Shown: positions 35,110 through 42,770, counted from the stretch's first letter. The stretch is DNA of 42,770 nucleotides from Victivallales bacterium (GCA_017963875.1 JAGCTA010000061.1:1-42770); one strand, 5' to 3'. Numbers and translations are program-made. The notes: a model not told the origin generated them from the letters alone.

Positions 35110-36726
35110 TTATTTATGAGCATATTTTTTGAATGTCTCCAGGGCTTTCTCAGCATCGACTATTGTTTCATCAATACCCTGGGTGATATCATCGACATAC
35201 ATACCATCGGGGTCATCCATACCACCGAGTGCCACAAAGAGATAGAACATGAGAGCATCTTCCTCGGCGATGATTCCATTGCCATCATAGTCCAGGAATG
35301 CAGGCAGTTTTTTCAAGTTTTCCAATGCCTTTTCTGCATCAACAACAGTTTCATCAATACCCTGTGTGATATCATCGACATACATGCCATCGGGGTCATC
35401 CACGCCACCGAGTGCCACAAAGAGATAGAACATGAGGGCATCTTCTTCGTTGACGATTCCATTTCCGTCGATATCCAGCGTTCCGTTGGTGCCGACAGGA
35501 TTGACATAGACGGCGGTGAGGTCCAGTGTTTCGCCATTGATAGTTAGGCTTGGGAGTACATTTGCCTGTGCGGCGTCTGCACCGAGTTTGAGAACGAGCG
35601 TCAAGGTCGCGGTTGAGTTGGCAGGAATGTTCAAACCAGTGAATTTGCACTCGTCGTTGGCATTCTTGGTCGTGTCGCCAAAGACAATTCTGGTTGCGCC
35701 AGCGGGAGAAGCGGCATCTGTCACGACTTCATACTGATCGGTGACAGGCAGGTAATCTACGGCAAGCGTGGCTTCGTTCGCTGCCAATGCAGTGGCGATG
35801 CCATAGGTAAATGAGAGGTAAACGGTTTTCGCATCGTCCGTTGTGGGAACATTGAATACCTTGGTGGTTGTGGGATCCGCATCGCCTTTGATTTCATTAT
35901 CCTCGTCGTCTGTGGCAATGACATCGCCTTCGTATGCGGCGTATGCGATGCCAGTCAGTTCGGTGGAAACGCTTTCGGCGATTTCGACAACGACGACGGA
36001 ATTCAAGGTTTCTTCACCAGCCTTATATTCGAAACCATATTGGAGATAGGCGGCGTCTGCAGGAACGTTGGCGACATTGATTACTCCATTGTTGGAAGCG
36101 AGTGTGATGTTGTTGGCGTCAATCGCTGTCCCGTCTGCTTTAAACGCATAAACTTTATCGCTTTCGGTGATTTCGTAGCCTTCTGGATACGGTTCTTTGA
36201 AGGAGAAGGAATCGTTGCCGCCAATTACGGACACTTCCAATGTACCGATTGGCTTGATGGTCGAGCCGTTGGCGCGGATGAAATATGTTTTTCCTTTTTC
36301 GATGGCGACGGGATTTTCATCAATGGCAACTGGGGCGACCTCACCGTCATCAATGGTGAGTGATGCAGGTGCCGCGCCACTGACTAGTTTGAAATATACT
36401 TTTGCGTCCGAAATGGACTGGAGTTGCCATACGACTTTGTCACTATCAAGACCTGTATAGTAACTGCAAGCCAACTGGCCAAAGTCCACGGCCTGGGGAG
36501 AAGCCGCGTTACCAGAACCTACGAAGAAAATGTGATTGATGGCACCGTCCGCAGGTGTTCCGTATGGCGGATACGGGACGCTGGCCTTATCCTCGGAAAC
36601 AATACCGAACATCAGTGTCGGTGCGGCATCTGCTTCGAAGGAAACCTGATAGACGAATTCGGCACTGGCGACGAGAGCGAAAAGAAACACGCTCAGTAGT
36701 GTGGTGATTCGAGTCGATGTTTTCAT
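35110..36726 (-). CDS. Secreted protein with two C-terminal dockerin-like repeats
   Basis: A 538-residue protein. ATG 36726 is chosen because it begins a clear signal peptide (MKTSTRITTLLSVFLFALVASA) behind AAAGGA; the open frame extends 33 codons upstream without one. Residues about 23-410 are beta-rich, the last part (about 290-410) resembling a carrier or cohesin-like sandwich. The end holds DIDGNGIVNEEDALMFYLF and DYDGNGIIAEEDALMFYLF, each a D-x-D-x-N-G-x5-D calcium loop plus helix as in type I dockerins, which bind cohesins. The repeats are 61 residues apart, longer than in classic dockerins. It is first in an operon with the giant protein, a possible binding partner. Confidence 0.8.
   Translation of the reverse strand: MKTSTRITTLLSVFLFALVASAEFVYQVSFEADAAPTLMFGIVSEDKASVPYPPYGTPADGAINHIFFVGSGNAASPQAVDFGQLACSYYTGLDSDKVVWQLQSISDAKVYFKLVSGAAPASLTIDDGEVAPVAIDENPVAIEKGKTYFIRANGSTIKPIGTLEVSVIGGNDSFSFKEPYPEGYEITESDKVYAFKADGTAIDANNITLASNNGVINVANVPADAAYLQYGFEYKAGEETLNSVVVVEIAESVSTELTGIAYAAYEGDVIATDDEDNEIKGDADPTTTKVFNVPTTDDAKTVYLSFTYGIATALAANEATLAVDYLPVTDQYEVVTDAASPAGATRIVFGDTTKNANDECKFTGLNIPANSTATLTLVLKLGADAAQANVLPSLTINGETLDLTAVYVNPVGTNGTLDIDGNGIVNEEDALMFYLFVALGGVDDPDGMYVDDITQGIDETVVDAEKALENLKKLPAFLDYDGNGIIAEEDALMFYLFVALGGMDDPDGMYVDDITQGIDETIVDAEKALETFKKYAHK
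35146..35475 (-). repeat. Duplicated dockerin-like segment, 183-base period
   Basis: Segments 35146-35292 and 35329-35475 are near-identical DNA (for example TTTCATCAATACCCTG and CCACAAAGAGATAGAACATG in both). High identity at silent positions points to a recent duplication or gene conversion. Confidence 0.9.
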
Positions 36727-36837
36727 TGTGGTCCAATCCTTTTGTTGAGTTGAATTGTACTTGGTTTTATTTGTGTTTGTATTGTTTTCAGACAAAATGA
36801 CCCTCTTTCCGTCAACGTGTGACATAAAGACACAAAA

Positions 36838-36869
36838 GACAATATATTGGCATATTGTCCATTTTACAA
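36838..36869 (-). promoter_or_regulatory. Promoter with overlapping inverted repeat, secreted-protein operon
   Basis: Minus strand TTGTAA (36864-36869), 17 bases, TATATT (36841-36846). A perfect inverted repeat GACAATAT-N6-ATATTGTC (36838-36859) covers the -10 box, a position suited to a repressor. It lies about 110 bases before the ATG at 36726. Confidence 0.45.
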
Positions 36870-37059
36870 ATAAAAAAAGTGTTGATTTGAGAAGAAAATG
36901 CTCTTTTTTTTAAATTAAAAAGGGTTTTTTGGGTAGGAATGAAAACGAATCCAAGGAGGTTGGTAGGTGTTTCATGGGAGGACAAAGCAGGATCCCGTCT
37001 AGGGGACGTAGCATCATGAAAATACTGTAAAGACAAATTCAGTGTTCCACGACTCTTTC
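36870..37059. other. Intergenic DNA with no assigned gene
   Basis: Part of the 435-base gap between divergent genes. It has long T and A runs, then a G-rich stretch with AAGGAGG and a weak hairpin CGTC-TAGG-GGACG. A short frame from ATG 36973 (18 codons) has its ribosome-site match 14 bases away, too far to trust. No riboswitch class was recognised. Confidence 0.5.
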
Positions 37060-37087
37060 TTGATTCTTGATGACAAGGAGTTATACT
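37060..37087 (+). promoter_or_regulatory. Candidate promoter of the DUF3795 gene group
   Basis: TTGATT (37060-37065), 16 bases, TATACT (37082-37087), 75 bases before the ATG at 37162. Confidence 0.45.
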
Positions 37088-37161
37088 TAATTGGCGCGGG
37101 GGAAATAGCCAATATCAAAGCGAGAGTGTGAAGACATCTTTTTTAACTATGAGGTATAAAT

Positions 37162-37509
37162 ATGAAAGACTTTATCGCCTACTGCGGATTGGATTGCGAG
37201 ACATGCGAGGCTCGAATTGCAACGTTGAACAATGACGATGATCTGCGCAGGAAAGTCGCGAAACACTGGTCGGAACTGAACGGCGTGGAGATTACGCCTG
37301 AAATGATCAATTGCACGGGCTGTCGCATTGAGGGCGTGAAGACTCCTTACAGCGGATCACTTTGTCCAATCAGAAAATGCGCCATGGAACGTCATTATGA
37401 AACATGCGGAGACTGCGCAGAAATGGAAAAATGCGAAAAAGTCGCCATGATCATTGGAAACAATACTACGGCACTTAATAATCTTAACTTAGTGAAATAC
37501 AATATGTAA
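37162..37509 (+). CDS. DUF3795 cysteine-rich protein
   Basis: A 115-residue cytoplasmic protein with ten cysteines: AYCGLDCETC at the N-terminus, NCTGC in the middle, and LCPIRKC...TCGDC...KC near the end. This order is that of DUF3795, a family common in anaerobes whose cysteines probably hold zinc or an iron-sulfur cluster; its function is not known. GAGGT lies 9 bases before the ATG. The next gene starts 10 bases later, so the three plus-strand genes may be one transcript. Confidence 0.9.
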   Translation: MKDFIAYCGLDCETCEARIATLNNDDDLRRKVAKHWSELNGVEITPEMINCTGCRIEGVKTPYSGSLCPIRKCAMERHYETCGDCAEMEKCEKVAMIIGNNTTALNNLNLVKYNM

Positions 37510-37518
37510 GGACATAAA

Positions 37519-38565
37519 ATGGATTTGACAATAGAGCATCGGAATAACGAGAAGGAAGCCAAATGCCGCTTGAAGCGTGTCTGTTATCGCGCGATGGCAC
37601 CGTATTATGTCACCATGCTGTGCGCCGTCGTGATGCTTGTCAAGTGTGGTCTTGCCACTTACAGCGTGGAGTTGAGATGTGTTTGTTTTTCCCTGGCGGT
37701 GTTGGGAATCGTAAAAATCCTAACGGGCTTTCCTTTTTTCTGGCGGAGAACCCGAAAGACTCTCACAAAATCAGGTACGTTCGAACATCCTATGGTCATT
37801 CATTTGACAGATGCCTACGTTGAGATAACGTGTGGCGAGAACTACTCCAAGAACGAATACAAGGTCTTTTCAGACTACATTCTCCTGAAGGACACCATCG
37901 TCCTGAGAATCCAAAGATATCTTGCAGGCTTTTACAGACGCAATGATTTTCCAGATGGCGGGGCGGAGTTCATTCGCTGCCTGGAGGCCTGCGGTGTGAA
38001 AAGGACAGCGATGTGGAAGCGGTGGTGGGCCGCCTGGCTATTGCTCGCGTTGGCAGTGTATAGCGTCATTTCTTTCATTTCAACCATTCACAATGAAGAA
38101 TGGAGTCAAGACAAGGCCGAGCGCGTCGTCTGCATGAATAATCTCAAAATGACGTATCTGGGCCTGACGATGTATGCTAATGAAGCGAACCAAGGCGCTT
38201 CCCCTATGCCGCCGTCGCTTCAGGCCTTGAAGAATGCCAAGGTTATCGAGAAAAACGGAGCAATCTGCCCAACGACCATGCAGGAATACAAGTTCATACC
38301 ATATTCGAAGATGCCCGATGCCTTGTCACCCGACAAGGCTCCCATTGTAATCGATGGAATCCCAAGCCATTACAAATGGCCATACTTCCCAATAAAATGG
38401 TCGCGCGTCTGGCAGACGCCAATCCTTTTCGCCGACGGACATATCTCATTGGAGGAGGATGTCTACTGCTATATGGACATCTATGACAGGTATGGATACT
38501 TCCTTGATGAAACGGAGGCGGAAACCTTGAAAAAGTGCTGCGAGGCATGGGATTCGGGCAAATGA
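37519..38565 (+). CDS. Membrane protein: YcxB-like N-part fused to a pseudopilin-like C-part
   Basis: A 348-residue protein. Residues about 20-165 have two membrane helices (27-45 and 51-70) and a following beta-rich part ending in LAGFYRRNDFPDGGAEFIRCL, as in YcxB-like proteins. A third helix (about 167-187) leads to CMNNLKMTYLGLTMYANEANQG...LQALKNAKVIEKNGAICPTT...PILFADGHISL, the pattern of C-terminal domains of Lentisphaerae and Planctomycetes pseudopilins (NNLKQLGLALxMYxxxN, then CP and FADGH). The pilin leader itself is missing, so this looks like a pilin-type extracytoplasmic domain carried on another membrane anchor. Function unknown. Confidence 0.7.
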   Translation: MDLTIEHRNNEKEAKCRLKRVCYRAMAPYYVTMLCAVVMLVKCGLATYSVELRCVCFSLAVLGIVKILTGFPFFWRRTRKTLTKSGTFEHPMVIHLTDAYVEITCGENYSKNEYKVFSDYILLKDTIVLRIQRYLAGFYRRNDFPDGGAEFIRCLEACGVKRTAMWKRWWAAWLLLALAVYSVISFISTIHNEEWSQDKAERVVCMNNLKMTYLGLTMYANEANQGASPMPPSLQALKNAKVIEKNGAICPTTMQEYKFIPYSKMPDALSPDKAPIVIDGIPSHYKWPYFPIKWSRVWQTPILFADGHISLEEDVYCYMDIYDRYGYFLDETEAETLKKCCEAWDSGK

Positions 38566-38581
38566 CTTTTGGAGAGACGAA

Positions 38582-40699
38582 ATGAAAAGGCTTTTACGCA
38601 GAATCTTCTATAGGGACGAACCTGCGCAAGGGGCGTTCTTCGGGCTGACGCTGCTGTTCATGCTGCCGAGGTGGTTCTATGCTCTCGGCATGGATGTCGT
38701 GCTTCCTTTTATGCTGCGGGAATGGATGGCGGCGGAAATGGCGTTGTATTTGCTTGGGGGACTGATGGGAGGCGTGTTGCTGTATGCGCTGATTGTCCTT
38801 CCTCGCTTCTTGAAGAGAATCAACGTTGCCAGCAGGAAAGGCTATGTGTGGGCACTGTGCGGCTGCGCTGTCCTGATGATTGGATTCTGGATGATGACAG
38901 ATATAAATGGCGATCATGAACTGCATGAGCGCTACTGGTGGGTGATTCCGACGCTGTTTGTTGTCGGAAGTGCAGTCTATGCTTCTCGTCCAGAGGTGAA
39001 GATTTGGGAGTGGATTGTCGCCGCTGTCCCGCTGGCGGCTTGCATGGCTTTATACTGCGTTTTAAATCTTGCCGATATCCAAAAGTTGTCTTCTCCAGTG
39101 TTTACTCTGGAGCCAGTAGGTTGCATCCATGGAGCAGGCGCAACGCCTTCCGAAGCCTTAATGGGCATTGGAGAGTTGTCGGAATGGCTGCTGACGATCT
39201 GCTGCATCCTGCTGTTTGCGGTGGCGTATCTGCTGTTCGGCAGGATTATCGCGAAAGGCGGCGGTGTTCCGTTCAGAAGCCTTTTCGGCAGAGGTGTTGT
39301 GGCGTTGTGGATTGTCTTTGCAGTGATGTACATTGCAAGCGTCGGCCTGGCGGTATACGGAATGCACGATGCCAAAGTCGCATGGAGGGAACTGGATGCG
39401 TATTGGGGAATGCCAGTCAAGACCACGACGCTGGTTGAACTCTATGGCAAGAACGACAATATCGACCAGGCGTTCTGGGACGAGTTCAACGGCCTGTTGG
39501 TGAACTTCCCAGAAATCTTCAAAAAATATGACGGCCTGAATGATATTGAGGTGTATCCGGACGCAGTCTTTCCGCAAGAAATCCATGCGGAGTGGAAAAC
39601 CGCGTTCAATGAGTCTGCGGAGTTGCGGCGAAAGGAAGAGATGCTTGATTCGCCGCCGCCATTGCCTGAAAGGAAATTTGATTTCAATTTCGATCGTCTT
39701 CGTCATAAGATCTTGACTGAATGCAGAATCATGGTGCGTTGGGAATTGTGGCGTGTGAGATTGGCGTTGGAGGACAAGGACATTGATGCCGCCAAGAAGG
39801 CCTTGCGGCGAATTGACAATATCTGCGTCCCTCTTGTGGCCGATTACAACGAAGTGTCTGGCCTGGTGTGGATGGCCATTGAGTCGATGCGGGCCAAGGC
39901 GTTGTGTATGATTCTTTCCAGCGGCCTTGCCGGCGAGGCATGGCTTCGCGAGCAGTCAAACCTGCTGCTTGAAAAGGAACGGATGATTCCAGAAGTGCAT
40001 AAACGTATGATTTTGGGGCAAGCAGTCCACATGATGGAAATGATGGACATGATTGCAGAAAAAACAAGCTATGCCTCATTCCTTTCACTGCCGGAGTCAT
40101 GGGTACTTTTAGCGCGCGAAACTGCCTCCATGGCACGATGCCACTGCATTTCGAACTTCAAGGATTACCCAGAGAAGCCCTCAAGTATCTTTACGGCAAT
40201 GCTTTCCAGTGGCTTGCGAACCATAGGGACAAGAAAGATCCCCGTGCTCGTGGCGACATTTCGGGTTGCTAGAGGGCTGATCGAGGCGGAACTTTCGCGA
40301 CTGAAGACGGGTGTCTATCCTGCTGAATTGGAAAATCTTGAGGAAGATCCATTCTCTGGCAAGCCGCTGAAATACGCCATCGGCGACCACGAGATTCACG
40401 AGGAGCTTTTTTTCTTGAACGAGGAGTACGAGGAGGAAGGGGAGTACAAGACGACAGTCGTTGACGCAGTGCAAAAGCAGCTTGGCGCATCGGACGAGTG
40501 GGCGAAGGAATTTCTTCGCCGCAAAAAATACACATTCAAGAAGGAGACTCGCATCGTCAAAGCCGTTCAGATCTGGAGCGTCGGGCCAGACGGCGTCAGC
40601 GGAGATGCCAAGGGAGACAATCCGCAGAAGTCCCGCGACGATGTGAGATTTTATATTGTGACTAGCCCTCCAGATTCGTCATCGTCAAAAACTCCTTGA
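38582..40699 (+). CDS. Large membrane protein with a 'DPFSGKPL' C-terminal domain
   Basis: A 705-residue protein not assigned to a named family. Residues 1-270 hold about seven membrane helices; residues 280-560 are helical and presumably soluble; the end has LEEDPFSGKPLKYAIGDHE and VQIWSVGPDGVSGDAKGDN...DDVRFYI. That last pattern (DPFSGKPLxY ... SVGPDG ... DDI) is frequent in PVC-group proteins and in type II secretion GspG-like C-terminal domains. It starts 16 bases after the previous gene. Its last 38 bases overlap the end of the convergent ATPase gene. Confidence 0.75.
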   Translation: MKRLLRRIFYRDEPAQGAFFGLTLLFMLPRWFYALGMDVVLPFMLREWMAAEMALYLLGGLMGGVLLYALIVLPRFLKRINVASRKGYVWALCGCAVLMIGFWMMTDINGDHELHERYWWVIPTLFVVGSAVYASRPEVKIWEWIVAAVPLAACMALYCVLNLADIQKLSSPVFTLEPVGCIHGAGATPSEALMGIGELSEWLLTICCILLFAVAYLLFGRIIAKGGGVPFRSLFGRGVVALWIVFAVMYIASVGLAVYGMHDAKVAWRELDAYWGMPVKTTTLVELYGKNDNIDQAFWDEFNGLLVNFPEIFKKYDGLNDIEVYPDAVFPQEIHAEWKTAFNESAELRRKEEMLDSPPPLPERKFDFNFDRLRHKILTECRIMVRWELWRVRLALEDKDIDAAKKALRRIDNICVPLVADYNEVSGLVWMAIESMRAKALCMILSSGLAGEAWLREQSNLLLEKERMIPEVHKRMILGQAVHMMEMMDMIAEKTSYASFLSLPESWVLLARETASMARCHCISNFKDYPEKPSSIFTAMLSSGLRTIGTRKIPVLVATFRVARGLIEAELSRLKTGVYPAELENLEEDPFSGKPLKYAIGDHEIHEELFFLNEEYEEEGEYKTTVVDAVQKQLGASDEWAKEFLRRKKYTFKKETRIVKAVQIWSVGPDGVSGDAKGDNPQKSRDDVRFYIVTSPPDSSSSKTP

Positions 40700-41843
40700 A
40701 ATGGATGTGGCGGACGATGCTGGTGGAATAGTCGAGTTCGTCGTTGGTGATGAGAATCTTCTGTGAAAGCGGATCGACGTTTTCGAAGGCTTTGAATTCG
40801 CGCTGGTAGGCCTTGTCATCCGCGACACTGTAGGCGACTTGGATGTAGTACTTCTTGGTTCCTTTCTGGGCGAGGAAGTCTATCTCCTTGTCGCCATTGA
40901 CATAGACGCTCAACTGGTAGCCCATGAATAGCAATTCGTTATAGACAATGTTCTCAAGATTGTGGTCCAAGTCGAAGCGGTTGTCGGGGCAGCGGATGGA
41001 ATTCAGCGAGACATCGCCATCGTAGCATTTTCTGTAGAATGCGAGCTCCTGCTTTGTCTTGGTCGAATACTGCTTCAGAAGGTCAATGGCGTATGCTGTT
41101 TCCAAGTATCCAATGTATTTCTGAATGGTGTTCTCAGAGCATTTCAGATTCTGTTTCACGGCTTTGTAAATGGAATTCGCGGAGACAATCCGCGAGTTGG
41201 ACCGAAGGACAAAATCCGCGACGGCACGGAAAAGCGCCTCCTTTCTGATTTTGAACCTGACAATCAGGTCCTTGTAGATGATTGTCTCGTTCAAATCATC
41301 CAGATAGCGCCGAAACGCTTCACCTGAAAACTCAAGGCGTTTCGGAAAGCCCCCCCAGACCAGATAGTCGATGGGCGTTGTCTCTTTGCCCAGTTCGCGG
41401 GAGTATTCCATAAGTTCGCGGTAGATAAAAGGGCGAATGCGGAACGAGACATAGCGTCCGCTTAACGCTTTCACGTATTCCTTTGATAATAATTTCGCAT
41501 TGGAGCCAGTGATGAATACGGAGGCATCATGGAGGCGCAGGGACTGGCACACTTCCTCCCAGCCTGCAATTTCCTGTAACTCATCCATGAAGATATAGCA
41601 TTTGCCAGACTTGCGATGTGCCTCGATGTATTTCAGGACGGCGTCCGCATCTGGAATTGCGGCCCTTGTGACACGATCCTCGAATTCGAGATAGATGATA
41701 TTGTCTGACTTTGACTTGAGTTCGTCGCGGACCTGCTGCATGATGACGGACTTTCCGCATCGCCTGATGCCAGTAATGACTTTAATCAGGTCACTGTCAT
41801 AAAATGGCCGAATTTGCTCGATATAGTGTTCCCTTAAAATCAT
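40662..41843 (-). CDS. AAA_14 / DUF4143 P-loop ATPase
   Basis: About 393 residues from ATG 41843, where the family's usual start (MILREHYIEQIRPFYDSDLIKVITGIRRCGKS) begins; ATG 41888 or TTG 41921 would add residues that the family lacks. Walker A is GIRRCGKS, Walker B CYIFMDELQEI, sensor FITGSNAKLLS, then YLVWGGFPKRL and the DUF4143 domain with SENTIQKYIGYLETAYAIDLL, and a C-terminal nuclease-like fold with NGDKEIDFLAQKGTKKYYIQVAY (D-x-Q-like core). These ATPases are common in anaerobes, often in many copies; their function is unsettled. The gene has its own promoter overlapped by repeats. Its tail overlaps the convergent gene by 38 bases. Confidence 0.9.
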   Translation of the reverse strand: MILREHYIEQIRPFYDSDLIKVITGIRRCGKSVIMQQVRDELKSKSDNIIYLEFEDRVTRAAIPDADAVLKYIEAHRKSGKCYIFMDELQEIAGWEEVCQSLRLHDASVFITGSNAKLLSKEYVKALSGRYVSFRIRPFIYRELMEYSRELGKETTPIDYLVWGGFPKRLEFSGEAFRRYLDDLNETIIYKDLIVRFKIRKEALFRAVADFVLRSNSRIVSANSIYKAVKQNLKCSENTIQKYIGYLETAYAIDLLKQYSTKTKQELAFYRKCYDGDVSLNSIRCPDNRFDLDHNLENIVYNELLFMGYQLSVYVNGDKEIDFLAQKGTKKYYIQVAYSVADDKAYQREFKAFENVDPLSQKILITNDELDYSTSIVRHIHFKEFLTMTNLEG

Positions 41844-41889
41844 GGTGTTTGGTTCTTTTGATGTATTGTTTTGTTTAGTCTCATTCATC

Positions 41890-41917
41890 AATCTATTGCG
41901 AACTTTTTGTATGTCAA
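41890..41917 (-). promoter_or_regulatory. Promoter of the AAA_14 ATPase gene
   Basis: Minus strand TTGACA (41912-41917), 16 bases, TAGATT (41890-41895): the same boxes and spacing as the promoter at 1026. It gives a leader of roughly 40 bases to ATG 41843. Confidence 0.6.
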
Positions 41918-41975
41918 GCAAAAGTTCTCACTATACTGCGTACTTTTTTTTAATTTTAGCAAAAGTTCGCAATAG
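41893..41975. promoter_or_regulatory. Operator-like inverted repeat around the ATPase promoter
   Basis: CTATTGCGAACTTTT (41893-41907) and AAAAGTTCGCAATAG (41961-41975) form a perfect 15-base inverted repeat. A third partial copy, GCAAAAGTTC, is at 41918-41927 in the same orientation as the right arm. The left arm lies over the promoter spacer and -10 box, suggesting repression, perhaps with looping. Confidence 0.5.
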
Positions 41976-42014
41976 AAGTTTCCTTCAGAGTTGAAATACA
42001 GATTTGCAAGTTCT

Positions 42015-42770
42015 TTATCTCAGCCGACGGTCATAGTTGAATAAGAAGGGCTTGTCGGTTTTCGGCAAAGAAAGGTCATTGCAGGCAGAGAGGTCGGCAA
42101 TGAGTCTAGCGGCATGGATTTTGGGATTACGCAGATTTCGCCAGTCCATGGGGATGTTTGGTCTCAGATTTGTGACTGTCCCATCGGTTTCAGGAACAAG
42201 CGTCAAATTTCTTGAATCATGGAATCGTGCATGGTCTTCAGGGCGGAAGCCGTCGGGGAGAAGTGCACGCGTTATCATGAGTTTAGGATAAGAGTAAATC
42301 GTGATGGCAAGGGGAGTCGTTGCAGTAGCGCATAGGTCCTGAAGTTGCTCCTGATCAATTTCCTGTGACGCAGACACGCATTTGCAACCGAGTCTATAAA
42401 GAGTCTCAGCCGCCGATGCGTTGAGGACGGCCATTCCAGGACCTGCCTCCATGGGCATGGAAGCCTCGCGTGCCAGTTGCCAGGTGTCCCAGGAATTGAT
42501 TTCAATGACAACCTGTGTGCCTGTCAAAAGAGACAACAGGTGCCGCAAAGGCTCAAGTTGGGATTCATAGACGACTTCAGGGAGTGCCACCGAATGGATT
42601 TTTTGCTGGTGCTTCCTGATTGCTTGAGCCAAATCCTCCGCTTCGTCTAATGTCTGCGGATTGACGTTGACAATTAAAGGTTCTGCGATGGCATCTATGG
42701 CTTTAGTGAGTTGCGATGCTTTAATTCGCACGTGTGTATGACGTTGTCCAAGCATCAGTGAGTTGTCAGG
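42015..42770 (-). CDS. U32-family peptidase-like protein (5' end cut by window)
   Basis: The frame is open to the window edge, so the N-terminus is missing; ATG 42755 is an internal candidate. The 250 visible residues show the later part of a U32-type TIM barrel: LIVNVNPQTLDEAEDLAQAI, TQVVIEINSW, GMAVLNASAAETLYRLGCKCVSASQEIDQEQLQDLC, PLAITIYSYPKLMITRALLP, and a short C-terminal end with HDSRNLTLVPETDG. In U32 proteins (collagenase-like, YhbU/YegQ/RlhA relatives) this part is followed by four cluster-binding cysteines; here they are not evident, so it may be a divergent member. Family call is by pattern, moderately sure. Confidence 0.65.
   Translation of the reverse strand, partial: PDNSLMLGQRHTHVRIKASQLTKAIDAIAEPLIVNVNPQTLDEAEDLAQAIRKHQQKIHSVALPEVVYESQLEPLRHLLSLLTGTQVVIEINSWDTWQLAREASMPMEAGPGMAVLNASAAETLYRLGCKCVSASQEIDQEQLQDLCATATTPLAITIYSYPKLMITRALLPDGFRPEDHARFHDSRNLTLVPETDGTVTNLRPNIPMDWRNLRNPKIHAARLIADLSACNDLSLPKTDKPFLFNYDRRLR

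Noticed and set aside
36973..37029. 18-codon leader peptide before the DUF3795 gene
   Set aside because: The AAGGAGG match lies 14 bases from the ATG and no attenuator hairpin follows.

Overview
The window reads as a strictly or mostly anaerobic, Gram-negative-type carbohydrate-degrading bacterium of the PVC group, most likely Lentisphaerota (Victivallales-like). The hints are a glycyl radical enzyme, a family-92 glycosidase, sugar-phosphate-isomerase-like TIM barrels with a Gfo/Idh dehydrogenase, a very long secreted cadherin-like protein, and two proteins with the 'FADGH' and 'DPFSGKPL...SVGPDG' C-terminal signatures that I associate with Lentisphaerae and Planctomycetes. No rRNA or phylogenetic marker was aligned, so this assignment is inference. 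No phage, insertion sequence, CRISPR array or plasmid feature was seen.

Layout. 1-970: end of a BatE-like membrane protein, then a leucine tRNA on the minus strand with its own promoter and terminator. 1026-4972: a two-gene operon (secreted TIM-barrel protein; six-hairpin glycosidase-like protein) joined by a 4-base start/stop overlap. 4973-5329: palindromic intergenic repeats, then a promoter. 5330-10706: housekeeping operon rhlB-like helicase, SpoU methyltransferase, valS, NifU-like scaffold, closed by a terminator. 10743-13497: clpB preceded by a sigma-54-type promoter and an upstream inverted repeat. 13549-20547 (minus): a six-gene run starting at a Gfo/Idh dehydrogenase, then uronate isomerase, two TIM-barrel isomerase-like proteins, a Na+/Ca2+ exchanger and a YejA-like solute-binding protein. 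20818-22845 (plus): a divergent, apparently cytoplasmic GH92 glycosidase. 22854-26488 (minus): dapA, a membrane protein and two glycosyltransferases. 26606-26693 (minus): a striking hairpin with a C/U-rich loop that copies pieces of the anti-Shine-Dalgarno tail, possibly a small RNA. 26807-28993 (minus): an unusual glycyl radical enzyme. 29143-36726 (minus): two secreted proteins, one of 1972 residues built of cadherin/Ig-like repeats and one ending in two dockerin-like calcium-binding repeats. 37162-40699 (plus): a DUF3795 Cys-rich protein and two membrane proteins. 40662-42770 (minus): an AAA_14/DUF4143 ATPase with an operator-like repeat, and the end of a U32-peptidase-like protein.

How it fits together. 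The centre of the window is a carbohydrate section: uronate isomerase plus sugar oxidoreductase and isomerases would feed uronic acids into central metabolism, and the GH92 and the two-gene glycosidase operon would release sugars. Most candidate promoters share a TTGNNN box, 16 (not 17) bases and a TANNNT box. The best leads are the anti-SD-like hairpin RNA, the glycyl radical enzyme lacking the usual Cys-x-Glu pair, the sigma-54 control of clpB, and the secreted cadherin/dockerin-like pair with recent internal duplications.
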